This document shows positions 39,310 through 50,790 of a stretch of DNA of 64,000 bases, one piece after another (within the stretch, counting starts at the first letter, position 1; every line of letters starts with the position of its first letter). The notes under the pieces are model-generated. The model made no database searches and had not been told where the DNA came from. It saw only the letters and a program-made list of their open reading frames with translations. The DNA comes from Doryteuthis pealeii (taxonomy: Eukaryota; Mollusca; Cephalopoda; Myopsida; Loliginidae): positions 59,407,115 through 59,471,114 of the forward strand of contig CM042145.1 in the NCBI GenBank assembly GCA_023376005.1. The letters are read 5' to 3'. The position numbers and the translations under genes were made by a program.

Positions 39310-39990
39310 ATAAAAACATAATAAAATAGAATGTAATTATCTATGTGTTGTAATGTTTTAATGTTTATTTTCTTATAAATGATATTTTTCTTTGGCGTAA
39401 TGAATCTAGAAAATTAAGTTTTAAGTGAACCACTTAACATATGCCTATCTCGGACATCAAAATTTAGCTCGCAACATAAAGCAAATAATCGACCGAGGGA
39501 AAACTCGTAACTCAGAAAACTCGTAAGTTGGGACAATCGTAAGTCAAGGTATCAATGGACTTTTCTTTATCTTCCACGTTTTAAAACGTTATAATGAATA
39601 GTGAATTCCTTTCGAATATAATTTGTCATTTCACCGCTTTGCTTGAGATGTTCATAAATTTCCATCTCTGGTTGATATTATCTGTTAAAATATACAAACA
39701 CAACAGGTGCTGTTTTCACCAACATTTAAACAGATTATGTTAAGATATCTCATTCAATCTAAGAAAATTTCTACAGTCAAGTTTAAATCTAATAACACCA
39801 AATTATAGCAAAGATGCACAGTATCGCCCATGAATAAACACAATCCCCCCCCCCCCCAAAAAAAAATGAGAAATAAGAATATATCGAAAATTATGATTCA
39901 GATATAAAACATCTCCGCAGAATATATCTACAAAAATTACACCAGTAAAGAAAACTTGAGTACCAACATTTATCTGAAACTCCTTCCTTT
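39310..39990. other. AT-rich stretch without gene
   Basis: A C-run/A-run junction occurs at 39,844-39,866. No copy or coding signal recognised. Confidence 0.45.
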
Positions 39991-39994
39991 TTAA

Positions 39995-40700
39995 AACGCG
40001 TGTACTCGGTTTTATCGGAGGCAGAGGTTCCGTGGTGTCTTTTCCAGGCTATGTAGCAGGGATTCTGCCTGTGGGAGCATATTTACAAGAAGTGCCAGAT
40101 CATCCGCGTAGATCGCGTCCGTAATAGTCTGTGCGGGGTATCACCTGCTTCTTGCCTTTTTTTTAAAAAGTCTGAGGCCTTTTTCTTCCATGGTATTTAA
40201 TGATGTTCGAAGTACGTAGTATAGGCATATCATGAAGATGTATGGTGTTAATGTATCCCCTTGTAGGACTCCAGCGACTATGTCAAACAAATCTGTGTCG
40301 CCATCAATTGAGTGTACCCTTGCTTTGGTTTCTTTGTAGAGCATCATTATAGCGGTAACTGTTTCTTTGGAGAGGTCGTATGCTAGTAGCAATTGCTCCA
40401 TTATCCCTCTGTGTATGAGGTCAAATACCTTTGAGAAATATACCAAAACGCAGCGTTTCTTCAAATTTCTTTGCTCGAACCCCTTTTATGATTCGACGGA
40501 TGGTCAGGATCTGAGAAGTTGTGGATCGATTTCTGCAGAATCCGTTTGGATTTTTCCTGAGGATTTTCTCTATTTCGAACCAAATGCGATTGAGAAGAAT
40601 GGAATATATATATTTGGTAGCTATAACAGTTCGGGTTATGCCTCTGTAGTTCTATACCTTCAAACAAACCAATCCGAACCAAACTAAACCAAACCAAATG
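39995..40700 (-). pseudogene. LINE reverse transcriptase fragment
   Basis: The minus strand from 40,464 encodes YFSKVFDLIHRGIMEQLLLA, VTAIMMLYKETKARV, DIVAGVLQGDTLTPYIFMI and, after a frame shift near 40,140, ITDAIYADDLALLV. These are reverse-transcriptase motifs, with the catalytic YADD at 40,110-40,099. Upstream (40,465-40,690, shifted frame) lies a further finger segment with QILTIRRIIKGV. At least two frameshifts and a 3' break make it dead. It may belong to the same LINE group as the 18.6 kb C-terminus, but the join is not present here. Confidence 0.8.
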
Positions 40701-40867
40701 AAGTTAATGAAAATTATATATATCATTTTTAAGATATTAAGAACTTGTAACATAGAAACTTTTATCAAAAATGACTTGTTTCGGCATTAAATGACCCGAA
40801 AAGTATAGATATGTCGTAAAAAATCAAATCAAACCAAAAGAAAAAAAAAACTTCCAGCATTCATATA

Positions 40868-41055
40868 TGCCACGAGCAGGATGTTGCACAAGGTTAGTTT
40901 AAACGAGGCAAATCTGGTTTTAATTCAGAGTTTTTTTCCTTTTCTCCTAGATTACATTCCTAACCAAGGTTAAAGAACCCAGTCTGCCCTACTATGTTCC
41001 TCCACTTTTGGGGGGAGTACGAATGGATTCCTGTGGTAGGATATGTAATCGATGA
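40868..41055 (-). repeat. SINE-B, partial
   Basis: The reverse complement has CATAGTAGGGCAGACTGGGTTC, TTAACCTTGGTTAGGAATG and CTTGTGCAACATCCTGCTCG. Confidence 0.7.
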
Positions 41056-41077
41056 CCCAAATTTAAATCATGTATGA

Positions 41078-41300
41078 AGTCCCCGTGGCTTATTAGGTAA
41101 CGTGCTGGACTGTGACATCGCAGCAAGCAACTTCGAACTCCAGTCATCCTATTACGCTCACTTTCGGTTTATTACTAATGGAAAATGTATGAATAGCCCT
41201 CATTCACCTGCTAGGGATTAAATAGTACCACTACTGTTCTGCTACAAGGATGGATTGGTCAGTACGTAAACCGCGAAGGTGTCATTTAACAAATAAACCA
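41078..41300 (+). repeat. tRNA-derived SINE, family SINE-C
   Basis: CCCCGTGGCTTATTAGGTAACG is the A-box region and AACTTCGAACTCCAG the B box (41,130-41,144). The body with ACCACTACTGTTCTGCTACAAGGATGG matches 37,056-37,082. Confidence 0.7.
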
Positions 41301-41367
41301 AGCCAAACCAATCAAATTCTTGACGACGTTGATCGTGTATCACTTATATTTGACAATATATATATAT

Positions 41368-41540
41368 TCAGCCAACCCCTCCTCACGAGTAAGACGCGAC
41401 GCAAAGTCAATATCTTAAACGGATTTTAACAGTTTTTAATTCAGACTGGTTTTTAGACTGGTTACCTAACCCATATTAAAGAGCCCAGTCTCCCCTGTTA
41501 TTTACCCATAGCTGGAGGGATAGTAGTCTGTTTAATTTTC
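41368..41540 (-). repeat. SINE-B, partial
   Basis: The reverse complement carries CCTCCAGCTATGGGTAAATAAC and TTGACTTTGCGTCGCGTC, beside a TA tract. Confidence 0.7.
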
Positions 41541-41868
41541 TAACTAATTCAATATGATATTTAATTAATGTAAAACTTAAATAGTTGTGACCAGAGGGCA
41601 CATATTTTTGCTAGTAACAATAAAGATGAGGACAACAGCCCAAATAATACATATTCCAACGTTCTAAGATAAATTCCATGTCATTGTCCTATATTGTTTT
41701 TTTTTATTCTGTGTGTGTTAACGTCCTTCAAGTCGAATATTCTGGAAGGCCTGCAAATTAAGAGATACTGAATTTATTGATCTAATTAACTGCCTCAAAG
41801 TTTGGCTGGTGGATATGAGACTTGTACGAAATGAACCTTGTTTTTGCTTTTGCTTTTGCTTTACTTTG
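41541..41868. other. unassigned stretch
   Basis: AACAATAAAGATGAGGACAACAGCCCAAATAAT (41,616-41,648) is the outer extension of a family F module without core. Nothing else was found. Confidence 0.45.
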
Positions 41869-42160
41869 TGCATCTGTTTGTGAGTGTGTCTCTGGGTGTA
41901 TGTGTGTCTCTCTGTGTGTGCGTGTTAATCTGTGTGCCTCTACATCTGTTTATGTGTGTGCGAATGAGTGTGAACGTGTGTGCGTCGTCTGTATGTGTGC
42001 GTGTGTGTGCGCCTGTTTGTGTCTGTGTGTATGTGTTTGTGTGTAGGCGTCGGTTTGTGTGTGCGTGTGTATCTGTTCATGTGCGTCTGTGTGAGTGAGT
42101 GAGTGCGTGCGTATCTGTTCATGTGCGTCTGTGTGAGTGTGTTTTGTTGTGTGTGCTTGC
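41869..42160. repeat. (TG)n-rich compound minisatellite
   Basis: TGTGTG-rich sequence in which TATCTGTTCATGTGCGTCTGTGTGAGTG occurs twice (42,069 and 42,113). The open frames of 74-107 codons on both strands, rich in Cys/Val or Thr/His, are artefacts. Confidence 0.9.
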
Positions 42161-43175
42161 ATTTCTGTGTTTTGCTTTTTGTTTGTTGTTTCTTTCTCTT
42201 TATTTTTTTATTCGTTTTATTTCTTCTTTTTTTAAATATTGACTTTGAGGTGCAATTAAACAATCCATGTTTGGGTGAAAATCATCAACACAATCGATTG
42301 TTTAAATGTCATTCCCCTTTTCATACCATTTACATTCTAACAAGATTACTGATCATGTGTAATGTAATATCCACACAAGAAACTGCGCATGCGTCGAAAT
42401 AACTAAATTCTTTTTACATCCTCAAGAAACTCAAGTTGAGTGCATTTCTCTTTTTATACAAACAACTTTCTGTGTAAATTAAACACTTTTTCATTTTCTT
42501 AACTTTCTAAAGTCCTTGAAATGCCACAAGTTCTTCAGTAATTTTGTGTTTGATGATACATTTGGTTCAATGCCTACGAAGGGTTTTAGGTTTAGAGAAA
42601 ATATCTTTGTTAATTAATACAGAATTCATAGATAACATCTCAAGTGGTGAATGCTTTGAAAACTTATGTAACGTTCGACATATGGTATACTAGCTGTAGT
42701 ACCCGGTAATACACGGGAAATGTGGGGTTATTTGCAATGTTTGGTGTGCCTGAAAATACCAACGAAACTGGGTGCCTGTACTGGGGTTTCAACTAGCAAC
42801 CTTTACCTAGTGTATCTATGGCAGATTAATGTATTCATGTGTAACTATCAATAACTATTTTAGTCACAGTCCTTCTTATATTTAGCTTTCTTCATTTAAA
42901 ATTCTGTAGCCCGATGTAGTCTGTTTTGCCTCTGAAGAGTACTAGTTTATATCTGTAACGAGAACACAGCTAATTATCAAACCCTGGGTTTACTATTACC
43001 ACAATATATTACCCATGAAACATATGACAAAATATAATTCAAATCAACTTGAAACAGATTTCAGATATGAGTGTCATGATCGGCTGGTGCTCCCTTTATA
43101 AACAGAATCGCTATCCTTCGAATGTTGACTGCTCTAATTTCAGGTACAAAATATCTTTGTATCTGAAGAATAGTA
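42161..43175. other. AT-rich stretch with one element terminus
   Basis: At 42,689 ACTAGCTGTAGTACCCGG followed by TAATACACGGG resembles the terminus at 4,247. The remaining sequence shows no copy or coding signal. Confidence 0.45.
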
Positions 43176-43177
43176 AA

Positions 43178-43427
43178 ATGTAGTAAAGTCGATGAGGTGG
43201 CATAAAGTCAGTATCATACAGTTAGTGAGGGAGACTATCCTCTTTTCACTAGCGTTAGACCAAGAAGATTGTTTTAGCATCTGTGCTGGAGCGCAACATC
43301 TAGCATCAGCTCCTCACTTTACCGCGAAAATCTCTGTGCTACGCATATGCTGAGTTTGCGAGGGCAGGTATCGAACTCTGGACCTTGTGGTTCCTAGTCC
43401 GACGCTCTACCGACTGAGCTATACCAA
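43178..43427 (-). repeat. tRNA-derived SINE, family SINE-A
   Basis: Full length on the minus strand with TAGCTCAGTCGGTAGAGC (43,422-43,405) and AGTTCGATACC (43,377-43,367). Confidence 0.85.
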
Positions 43428-43980
43428 AGGAAAAAATGGACAAAATGTAATTCTCTGTTATTTTTAAAAACGAACAAACTCATAGTCTTTGAGAAAAGGA
43501 TTATATAAATATGGTAAGATACTGATCATTTCAATACAAGCAAAACATCACTAACGTCCATATCACAACATCAATATTAACACAGGATGAAAGAACAATG
43601 TAGAGTTAATAAAAAAAAAATCATGAGCGAACTGAAGGTTTCTTTCCCATCTCTAAGAAATAAGGACTAGAAAAAATCAAGGTGGGAACCAAAAAGTTTA
43701 ATAAATTATTGTATAACATCGAAACAGTCAACATCACCAAGTATAAACTATCTAATTTATTCAGGACCAAAACTAGCTAATGATAAAATTAATATCCCTG
43801 TAGGTATCTATGTAGGAACTCTCCTGTTTCAGGGGACACGGGAAGTAAAGAATCGACCTCCTTAGTGGGCTGGGAGAAATTCGTTGATTCTAAGTCAGAC
43901 GACTAGATTGAAAGGATCTCCCAGCTCTCAATTTCCCATGCCAGCCACTAAGAGATGACGAAATAACCTCCCCCTCCCAG
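43428..43980. other. unassigned stretch
   Basis: The phrase CATCTCTAAGAAATAAGGA...GAAAAAATCAA is repeated at 44,320-44,352, and similar AACTATCTAA phrases recur near 43,747 and 44,418. This shows an old direct duplication about 670 bases apart. Confidence 0.5.
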
Positions 43981-44050
43981 TGAGGGTGGAATAGCCCGCT
44001 TGAGCATTCAGGGGGGTTCCCTGAATGCTCAAGCGGGCTATTCCACCCTC
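43981..44050. repeat. 70-bp palindrome
   Basis: The arms GAGGGTGGAATAGCCCGCTTGAGCATTCAGGG and their reverse complement pair perfectly over 32 bases with a loop of about five bases. Confidence 0.95.
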
Positions 44051-45715
44051 AGTGAGAGAAACTAACGACTTTAAGTATAACTTTGTACTTTTTTATATTG
44101 TTGTTTCGGTTACATGTAATAAACATGGCTAATTTTATATGTGCCTTCCCTCGTATCTTATTTTTGTACCTTAGTAATTATGTTGGGGATTCGCCGTTAG
44201 GTAGCGAGCTGTCGTATATCAACTAACCCAAGATTCCGACACGGACCCTAAACAGAAACACAAAATCTGAATGGAAATGAGGCTAGAATGACAAATAAAG
44301 AAACTACAGTTACGTTGCCATCTCTAAGAAATCAGGAATGGAAAAAATCAACATAGAAACCGAACAGGTAAATAAAGTATTACATAACACTCAAAACAGA
44401 CAATATCGTCGAACAAAACTATCTAAATTTAGCAGGAACAAAACAAGTTTTGATATATTTGATATTCTCATAGAGACCCTAAAGAGAAACGGAAAATTAG
44501 TCTAGAAGGACAAATAAAGAAACTACGACAACAAGCGAAAGCACAAAAGAAAGAATAAGAAATAAGGATACATTGAAGATAGACAGCACAAAATAACCCT
44601 ATCCAAAATGTTTGTTTCAATATGTTTTTCATTTTAACAAAATTACTTGTGATTTACAAAAAGAAAAAACATAGAACATGCTTCTCAATATACATAACAC
44701 ATCTCCTGTAAATTTCACATGGTTTTCCCGTCTCAGCCACCAACAATTTTCTGACAGACCTCTGTTTAAGCCTGAATAACTCTTTTTGATTTGCCACCAT
44801 TTTCAATAGCCTCAAAAAAATATTTTGGGGATATTAAAATGACTTTTGCTATAAATAAATTCCAAACAATTCTGACAAAGTATATTTTCCTATTTTTTTA
44901 AATCCCCTTATATACTGAACTAGAAGCTGCTACCCAGCGTCGACTGGATAGTGGGGGGACTCTGGTGTGTTGATTTGTTTAATTTTGAGATTGACAAATG
45001 CTGGACATTTTTAAGTAGAATTTCAATGCTATTTCTATGTATGTTTGAATTTTTAAATATCTTCAAATATAAATCAAATCTTCATAATTTTTAACAAAAA
45101 GCAAGAACCGGTGTTATTTAATGTGTGTATATATTAACTTTGTCATTAATTGTTTTAATTTCATAGCTTCATCCGGACATACATACACACCAACTACACT
45201 TAGATGACATTCCTATAAACGTAGAATAGATGCAATTCTCTCATATCTCAGCATTAAATAACCCCAGATAAGTTGAAATAGCATTAAAATAGATATGTTA
45301 ATTAATGTTATCATCAACCATCGAGAATGCTGCAAGTCTATCGGTAGTGATAAGTTGTCTGGGTAAAAATGGCGTTTCTGATAGAATCGTCAAAAGATTA
45401 TTCACAAGATAACGAAGAAACCTTTCATCAGATACGAGACAAATCCTCCAATTTTTTTTTCGTATTTATCAACTGACTGTATTTCTGTTAGGCATGGCCA
45501 AAACAAACATTTGTTTTGTCTCAGAATATTTATCTAATTAACACTTAGTCTGTCATAAGATAAAATAATCAAGAGATAAAAAAAGAGTTTTGACTTCGGA
45601 AAACATTAATCATATGACAAAAATGGTGAGGAACTTCCGCTAAGTGATAAAATGGCCAGAGAGATAAAGACGAGCTGTACAATGTTTATGCTTTTTAAAT
45701 TGCTCTAGAGTAAGA
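44051..45715. other. AT-rich stretch without gene
   Basis: It holds the second copy of the local duplication (44,290-44,440). TACATGTAATAAACATGG near 44,110 precedes GGGGATTCGCCGTTAGG (44,186), a faint LTR/primer-site look without a partner LTR. ACTAGAAGCTGCTACCCAGCG at 44,918 is another terminus of the 4,247 type. Confidence 0.4.
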
Positions 45716-46150
45716 AGAAATACAGTAATTATCTGTGTATAGGACGAACTATTTTTCCCAAACCTTCAGTTAAAAGGGTGTGGGTGCGCATTATACAGTC
45801 TTGTTAAACACCACAGAAATGCACTAAAGGAGGTCATCAGTGATCTTACTCTAGTATTCTTACAGATTTCGGGTTTAGTAATATCATATCTGCTCAACCA
45901 GTAATCTCGAACTGTTATTAGTCCACCAAATCCTATGATTCACTCTGTGTAACTTAACGAATAGTTCAGACATTATTATATAATGTGCCTGGGATACGTA
46001 ACAGCCAATCAGAAACTTTCTCGGTTCATGTAAAAAAATAGGAGATTCTGTTCGCGTGCATTTTCTTATAGTGTGATTATCTGTGCATAAGACAAATTAT
46101 TTTTCCAGATATTTCAGGTAAAAGGGTATAGGTGCGTACTATACACGAGA
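45716..46150. repeat. element with about 85-bp direct repeats
   Basis: TTATCTGTGTATAGGACGAACTATTTTTCCC...GTTAAAAGGGTGTGGGTGCGCATTATACA (45,729-45,802) returns at 46,074-46,145 with about 20 percent changes, in the same direction. The copies are separated by about 270 bases. Confidence 0.7.
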
Positions 46151-46599
46151 ACTATGTGATTAACGTTTTTTCTCCGGACAGACGCTTCCTTATATTCGAG
46201 ATAGGAGGACCAAAAGTAAGTAATATCTATATTCCCCCCAAAATATTTTTTTTCACCGTTACATAAAAAAAATCAACTAGAAGTTGTGTTTATAATTTTT
46301 CTCATAATGTCAACTTATCTTTACATTTTTGTACGAACACATTCATATATTCGCTCTAAATACGGTAAAAATGTTGTTTTAAGACATAATACAAACTATA
46401 TAAATTCTTATATTTAGTCAGTACTAACCGAGAAAAAGTTGAACAAATGCTAACTTTACGTTAAATTCAGTTGCTATAAATTCTACCAAAGAACTTTTAC
46501 CAAATCAAGTAATTTCTGATAAACAAATGACTCAGATTATTTACAGTACCTACTGTTACGTAAGTGGTTACCCAATTAAGTATTGAACAAGCTCATCGC

Positions 46600-46780
46600 T
46601 GCTTAACTTCCGTGGTCTAGCTGGAAACGATGCTTTCAGAGTGACGTGACTGTAACCCTTCAAAATGCCATTAGAGTGAAGTGAAACGATAATAGCCTCG
46701 TCCAAAATTTGAACCCGGTTCGCCGATTCCATGTTCTAGAACGTTAACCATTACACCAACCCTTGATTTTCTTTATCTCG
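46600..46780. repeat. two tRNA-like SINE pieces, opposed
   Basis: Plus strand 46,606-46,655 has the CCGTGGTCTAGCTGGAAACGATGC start of SINE-C. The minus strand from 46,762 has GGTTGGTGTAATGGTTAACG (A box) and AACCGGGTTCAAATTTTG (B box), then the SINE-B-like GACGAGGCTATTATCGTTTCAC. Confidence 0.65.
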
Positions 46781-47060
46781 TGTTACTTAAATATAAAAGC
46801 CTTTATTAATTACCCATCACACGAGACTAGCTAATATATTCTTCTTTTTGAATAATTAATGAAGAAATAAAAGTTAGTTTCTTAATTAATGGATTTTTGC
46901 GAGCATATAGAAAATGATTTTATATGAATATTCTCATTAAATCCACCAGTGATAATTTACATTTACTTTATTGAAGCCCCACTGCTTCATATTAAAGAAT
47001 AGAAAATATGAATATTCATTAAGATTCACTTTGTTGTATTTAGTGAAGAAGAGGTTGGGG
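46781..47060. other. AT-rich stretch without gene
   Basis: No motif or copy recognised. Confidence 0.4.
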
Positions 47061-47612
47061 TAACTATTTACAAATTGGTTGGTTGGTTGGTTGGTTGGTT
47101 TTATTGGATTATCTTATGCAGGAGACATTTTGTTTTATTCATTCTTGATGGGTACTCAATTTTTTTAAACTCAATTTTTTAACACAATTTTAAATCATGT
47201 TTTTTCTATTTAACCCATAGATGGGACCCTAACAGGTACTACCACCCCGGGTCAGAGTAGACCTGGGAGTAATGGTGATGATGGGTACTCCTCATTCCCC
47301 ACAGCTCCAAACCTGGAGCCTCACCATCAGATAGAGTTTAACGTCATATACAGGACACTAAAACGCCCAGTCACAGCTTTCTAGTACATACATGATAAAA
47401 AGGGTTAGGGCTTGCCATGACGACAAGAGGGACGGGACAATCGTGAAGGTGCTAGGGCTTGACGTGAACAACCGATGGATCGGAGGGGGCCTCTCCGATT
47501 GCCCGTCTAGTCTAAGTTAGGGCAAGGGTGTAATGTTGGATGTTATGAACTGCTCAGCCACCAGGGTTCCATCCTCAAGCATCACGTATCGCCATCCACA
47601 GCCAAAAGGTAG
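47061..47612 (+). repeat. dispersed repeat, family J, copy 1 of a tandem pair
   Basis: It begins with (GGTT)n and GACATTTTGTTTTATTCATTC, passes CATAGATGGGACCCTAACAGG, GGAGTAATGGTGATGATGGG, CGTCATATACAGGACACTAA and GGGCTTGACGTGAAC, and ends with CATCACGTATCGCCATCCAC. No open frame is conserved between copies. Confidence 0.8.
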
Positions 47613-48110
47613 CCCCAATGCAGAAGACATTTTGTTTTATTCATTCTTGATAGGTACTGATTTTTTATTAAACCCAATTTTTGACACATTTTTTTAAACT
47701 CGTTTTTTCTATTTAACCTATAGAGGAGACCCTAATAGGTACTACCACTCCGGGTCAAAGTGGACCCAGGAGTAATGGTAATGAAGAGGTACTCAATATT
47801 CCGCAGAGTTCTTCACCATCACTTATAACGTCATACCTTGGATACTAAGACTCTCGGCCATCGCCTTCTAGCATACAAATGATAGAGGGTTGGGGCTTGC
47901 TATAAGAACAATAGGGTCGGGGAAATCGTATAGGTGCTAGGGCTTGACGTGACCAGCTGACTGTTCAGAGGTTGGCCTTTCCGACCGTCCGTCTAACCTA
48001 AGTAAGGGCCAAAGTGGATTGTTGATTGTGATGGACTGCTCAACCACCAGGTTTCCCTCCTTAAGCATCATGGGTCACCAACAGGTGGCCTCATTAGAGG
48101 GTTCGTACCC
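47613..48110 (+). repeat. dispersed repeat, family J, copy 2 of a tandem pair
   Basis: Starting again at GACATTTTGTTTTATTCATTC (47,627), it repeats copy 1 in full order to AAGCATCATGGGTCACC. The two copies abut directly. Confidence 0.8.
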
Positions 48111-48134
48111 TTCAGTAGTAGTCAGTGTATTCTA

Positions 48135-48215
48135 AAGACTCAGCCGACAGGGTGGTTAGTGTAATCGTTTACGGACTGGAGAATGAAAAAGGCGAACCGA
48201 GTTCAATATCTGATT
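48135..48215 (+). repeat. tRNA-like SINE head
   Basis: GGTGGTTAGTGTAATCG (A box) and GAACCGAGTTCAATATC (B box) are about 45 bases apart; no clear body follows. Confidence 0.55.
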
Positions 48216-49500
48216 AGAACAAATTAATTCAACAAATACGACGAAAAAAGCTGGAATCCACTTTTCTATATAGCTCGTTAATTCAGGTCATGCATTTGTT
48301 GCCACGTAACCCGAAACAATCTGTCGCATGTTACTTCGAGAGGAGATGCCAAATAACGTACATTACCTTAAATTGATTGACTAATTGATTGATTTTAACG
48401 GCATATCAACACATTCGGGTTTATTTTATGCTTTGATGTTATGTACCTGTGTACAATTTACGTTTATATTTACATTTTTTGTGCTGTTGTTTATTAAGAG
48501 TAATTTCAACGATATATCAATATTGTCTGGGAATGTTTTCTAATAGATGGTTCGGTGATCCTGTTGAGAGATTACTCGATATCGTATTGGTCATGCTTAC
48601 GTTTATAATATTTGGTAAATTTTTATTTCTCTCAAGAAGGACAAAATGTCATCCATGTTGAAATTTTCAAATAGATAGTTGATGTTTCCTTTACGTTGAA
48701 AAAGCGTTGTCTAATGAGGGCGATATATCTGCATTTTTTTTTTGGGGGGGGGGGATTCAACAGTGTAAGGTGTTTGAAATGGTATACACTGGTTGTTCCT
48801 CTTGTTTGAATATACAGGAATATGTTAAGTCTTCAGTAACTAATGCGTAATATTCCATTTACGCATTAAAACTTCCTGGATTTTCTGAAAGATAGTTTCT
48901 ACTCTTCTAACGTATTCTTGCAAAGAGAATTTTATTGCGTATGTTATTATTCCAACATTGTGTTATGGAAGAATTTATTGATTTGGGGATGTCAGGCTAT
49001 GAAATTTGGAAATTGTTAGGGGCCATATTTAAAGCAAATTTGGATGTTTTGTCGGCGAGGTTTAGAATACATTGACTGAATCCCATGCAGAGGGGGGGGG
49101 GGGAGATTACATTTTCTGGGTGTGACACTAAACTGTTCGGATAGTGGATGTCGTGTGAAAGGCCTGTTTTGACTGATAGGGACGGCCGGCAAGAAAGAGT
49201 TATGAGAATCCGAACTGTCAGCTCGACAACGCTGATGATGATGATGATTGTTACGATTTTTGTGGCCATTTTTAGGCTCCAGATGAGAGCACTTTACAGT
49301 GGAGATGCCTTGTGTTCCTTAATGTTAGGTAGAATCCGTTCGTCCGTGTCGAATACATGCAAATGAACAGCTTTCAAGATCGGTGATTAAATAGTTACCT
49401 AACCACGTATTCGAGCGTGTTGATTGGTTGGCTTTAATCCACACGCGCACGCAGCGTCCATATGTTTAAGTGGTGGGCTACAGCACACCTTATATGTCAA
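48216..49500. other. unassigned stretch
   Basis: GATTGATTTTAACGGCATATCAACAC (48,391) is the start phrase of family J without its body. Bases 48,840-48,868 form a hairpin AATGCGTAA/TTACGCATT. A G-run lies at 48,743 and another at 49,095. The open frames on both strands near 49,150-49,360 overlap each other and carry no known motif. Confidence 0.45.
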
Positions 49501-49504
49501 AACA

Positions 49505-49795
49505 TTTATGGAAGCTCGTGGTGTAATGGTTAAAGTCATAGGAAATGGACTTGTCGTCCTGAGTTCAAATCCTGGATGTGGTAATTGCATTTCACTTAGC
49601 GTTAATTCCCTTGAGAAAGGTATGAATCCTATTCTGCCTCTAGCTATGGATAACTAGTAGGGAAAACCGGGCTCTTTAATCTTGGTTAGGCAACCGGTCT
49701 AGGAGAAGGAAAACTCTGAATTCAAACCTGTTGAACTCCGCTTAAGAAATTGACCTTGTGTCACATCCTGCTCGTGTGGAGGGGTTGGTAAATAT
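49505..49795 (+). repeat. tRNA-derived SINE, family SINE-B, reference copy
   Basis: The head is CTCGTGGTGTAATGGTTAAAGTC (A box) and GAGTTCAAATCC (B box, 49,562-49,573). The body has TAGCTATGGATAACTAGTAGG, TCTTGGTTAGGCAACCGG and GAAAACTCTGAATTCAAACC. The tail is TTGACCTTGTGTCACATCCTG then GAGGGGTTGGTAAATATG. About 14 other copies or fragments occur in the window. Confidence 0.85.
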
Positions 49796-49989
49796 GTATA
49801 TGTCAAAAAATTCCAACATGATGATGATATAGAAACACAATCTCTTCTCTATATATGAGAGAGCACTGAAGTGTTCTGGGTTAAACCAAGACAAGAATTA
49901 TCTTTTCTTTAAATTTTCATTGATTTTAGTTTAATGGTTAAAGATATTTGGGAAATGATGTGCCAACTATGTTGAACTGTGGGAAGGAA

Positions 49990-50420
49990 TGTCTTGATGT
50001 ATCTATTAATAATGGAGATTCACTTCCGGTTTTTGTCTGTAACAAAAATTACGTTACTGCTTACGTCACATTACCCAAACATTACGTGATAAGAGAATAA
50101 TTAAACTCAAAATTTGAACATGAAACATTAGACAGTCCTCATTTTTTTAAAAACAAGTTTTAATATATACCTGACTGGTATTATATATCTATATATAGTT
50201 TTTAAAAATTTTAATACATATTTAAAGTTTACATTTCAAATTGTTTTATTTTTTAATCCTTTAATGAATTTGATGATTTTACTTACTTAGGGTACAAACT
50301 CGCTGGCATTGAATTTTTTTTACTCCCACCCATCATGCAATATGTTTCAAAACTCTATTTTACATCACCCGGTCGGCGTTATTTAATTTTGTACTAGTAT
50401 TTTATAATTAAGAAATCCCC
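49990..50420 (+). repeat. dispersed repeat, family H
   Basis: From AATAATGGAGATTCAC through TTACGTTACTGCTTACGTCAC to ATTTTGTACTAGTATT, it is the reverse complement of 5,490-5,905. Confidence 0.7.
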
Positions 50421-50439
50421 ATCCTGGCCAGGCTAAAAT

Positions 50440-50790
50440 CTGTCTTAACCCTATTGCCCTTATGGTAAATCCGCAATCTTTTTATCATATATTTGCTAGA
50501 AGACGGTAGCGGAGGGTCCTAGTGTCCAGGGTATGACGTTAATTGCATCTAGTGGTGAAGTTCCAGTTCTGAGGTTCTGGAGAACGTAAAATACCTCATC
50601 ATCACCATTACCCCCACGTCCCCTCTGACCCAGAGCGATAGACCCTGTTAATGTCCTATCTGTGGATTACATAGACAAATTGAGTTTAAAAAATGTTTAA
50701 TATCCATTAAGAATGAATAAAACAAAACGTATTTGGCATTAAATAACCCAACAAGGGTTGACACACCGTAAAAATCCAATTAACCAAAAG
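50440..50790 (-). repeat. dispersed repeat, family J, inverted copy
   Basis: The reverse complement follows family J from AGGGTTGACAC... (50,747-50,765 as CAACAAGGGTTGACACACCG) to the ATAAGGGCAATAGGG region. Confidence 0.7.

Noticed and set aside
45420..45445. TTTCATCAGATAC as a minus-strand hammerhead
   Set aside because: CTGATGA is present but no GAAA box at a usable distance and no helix II.
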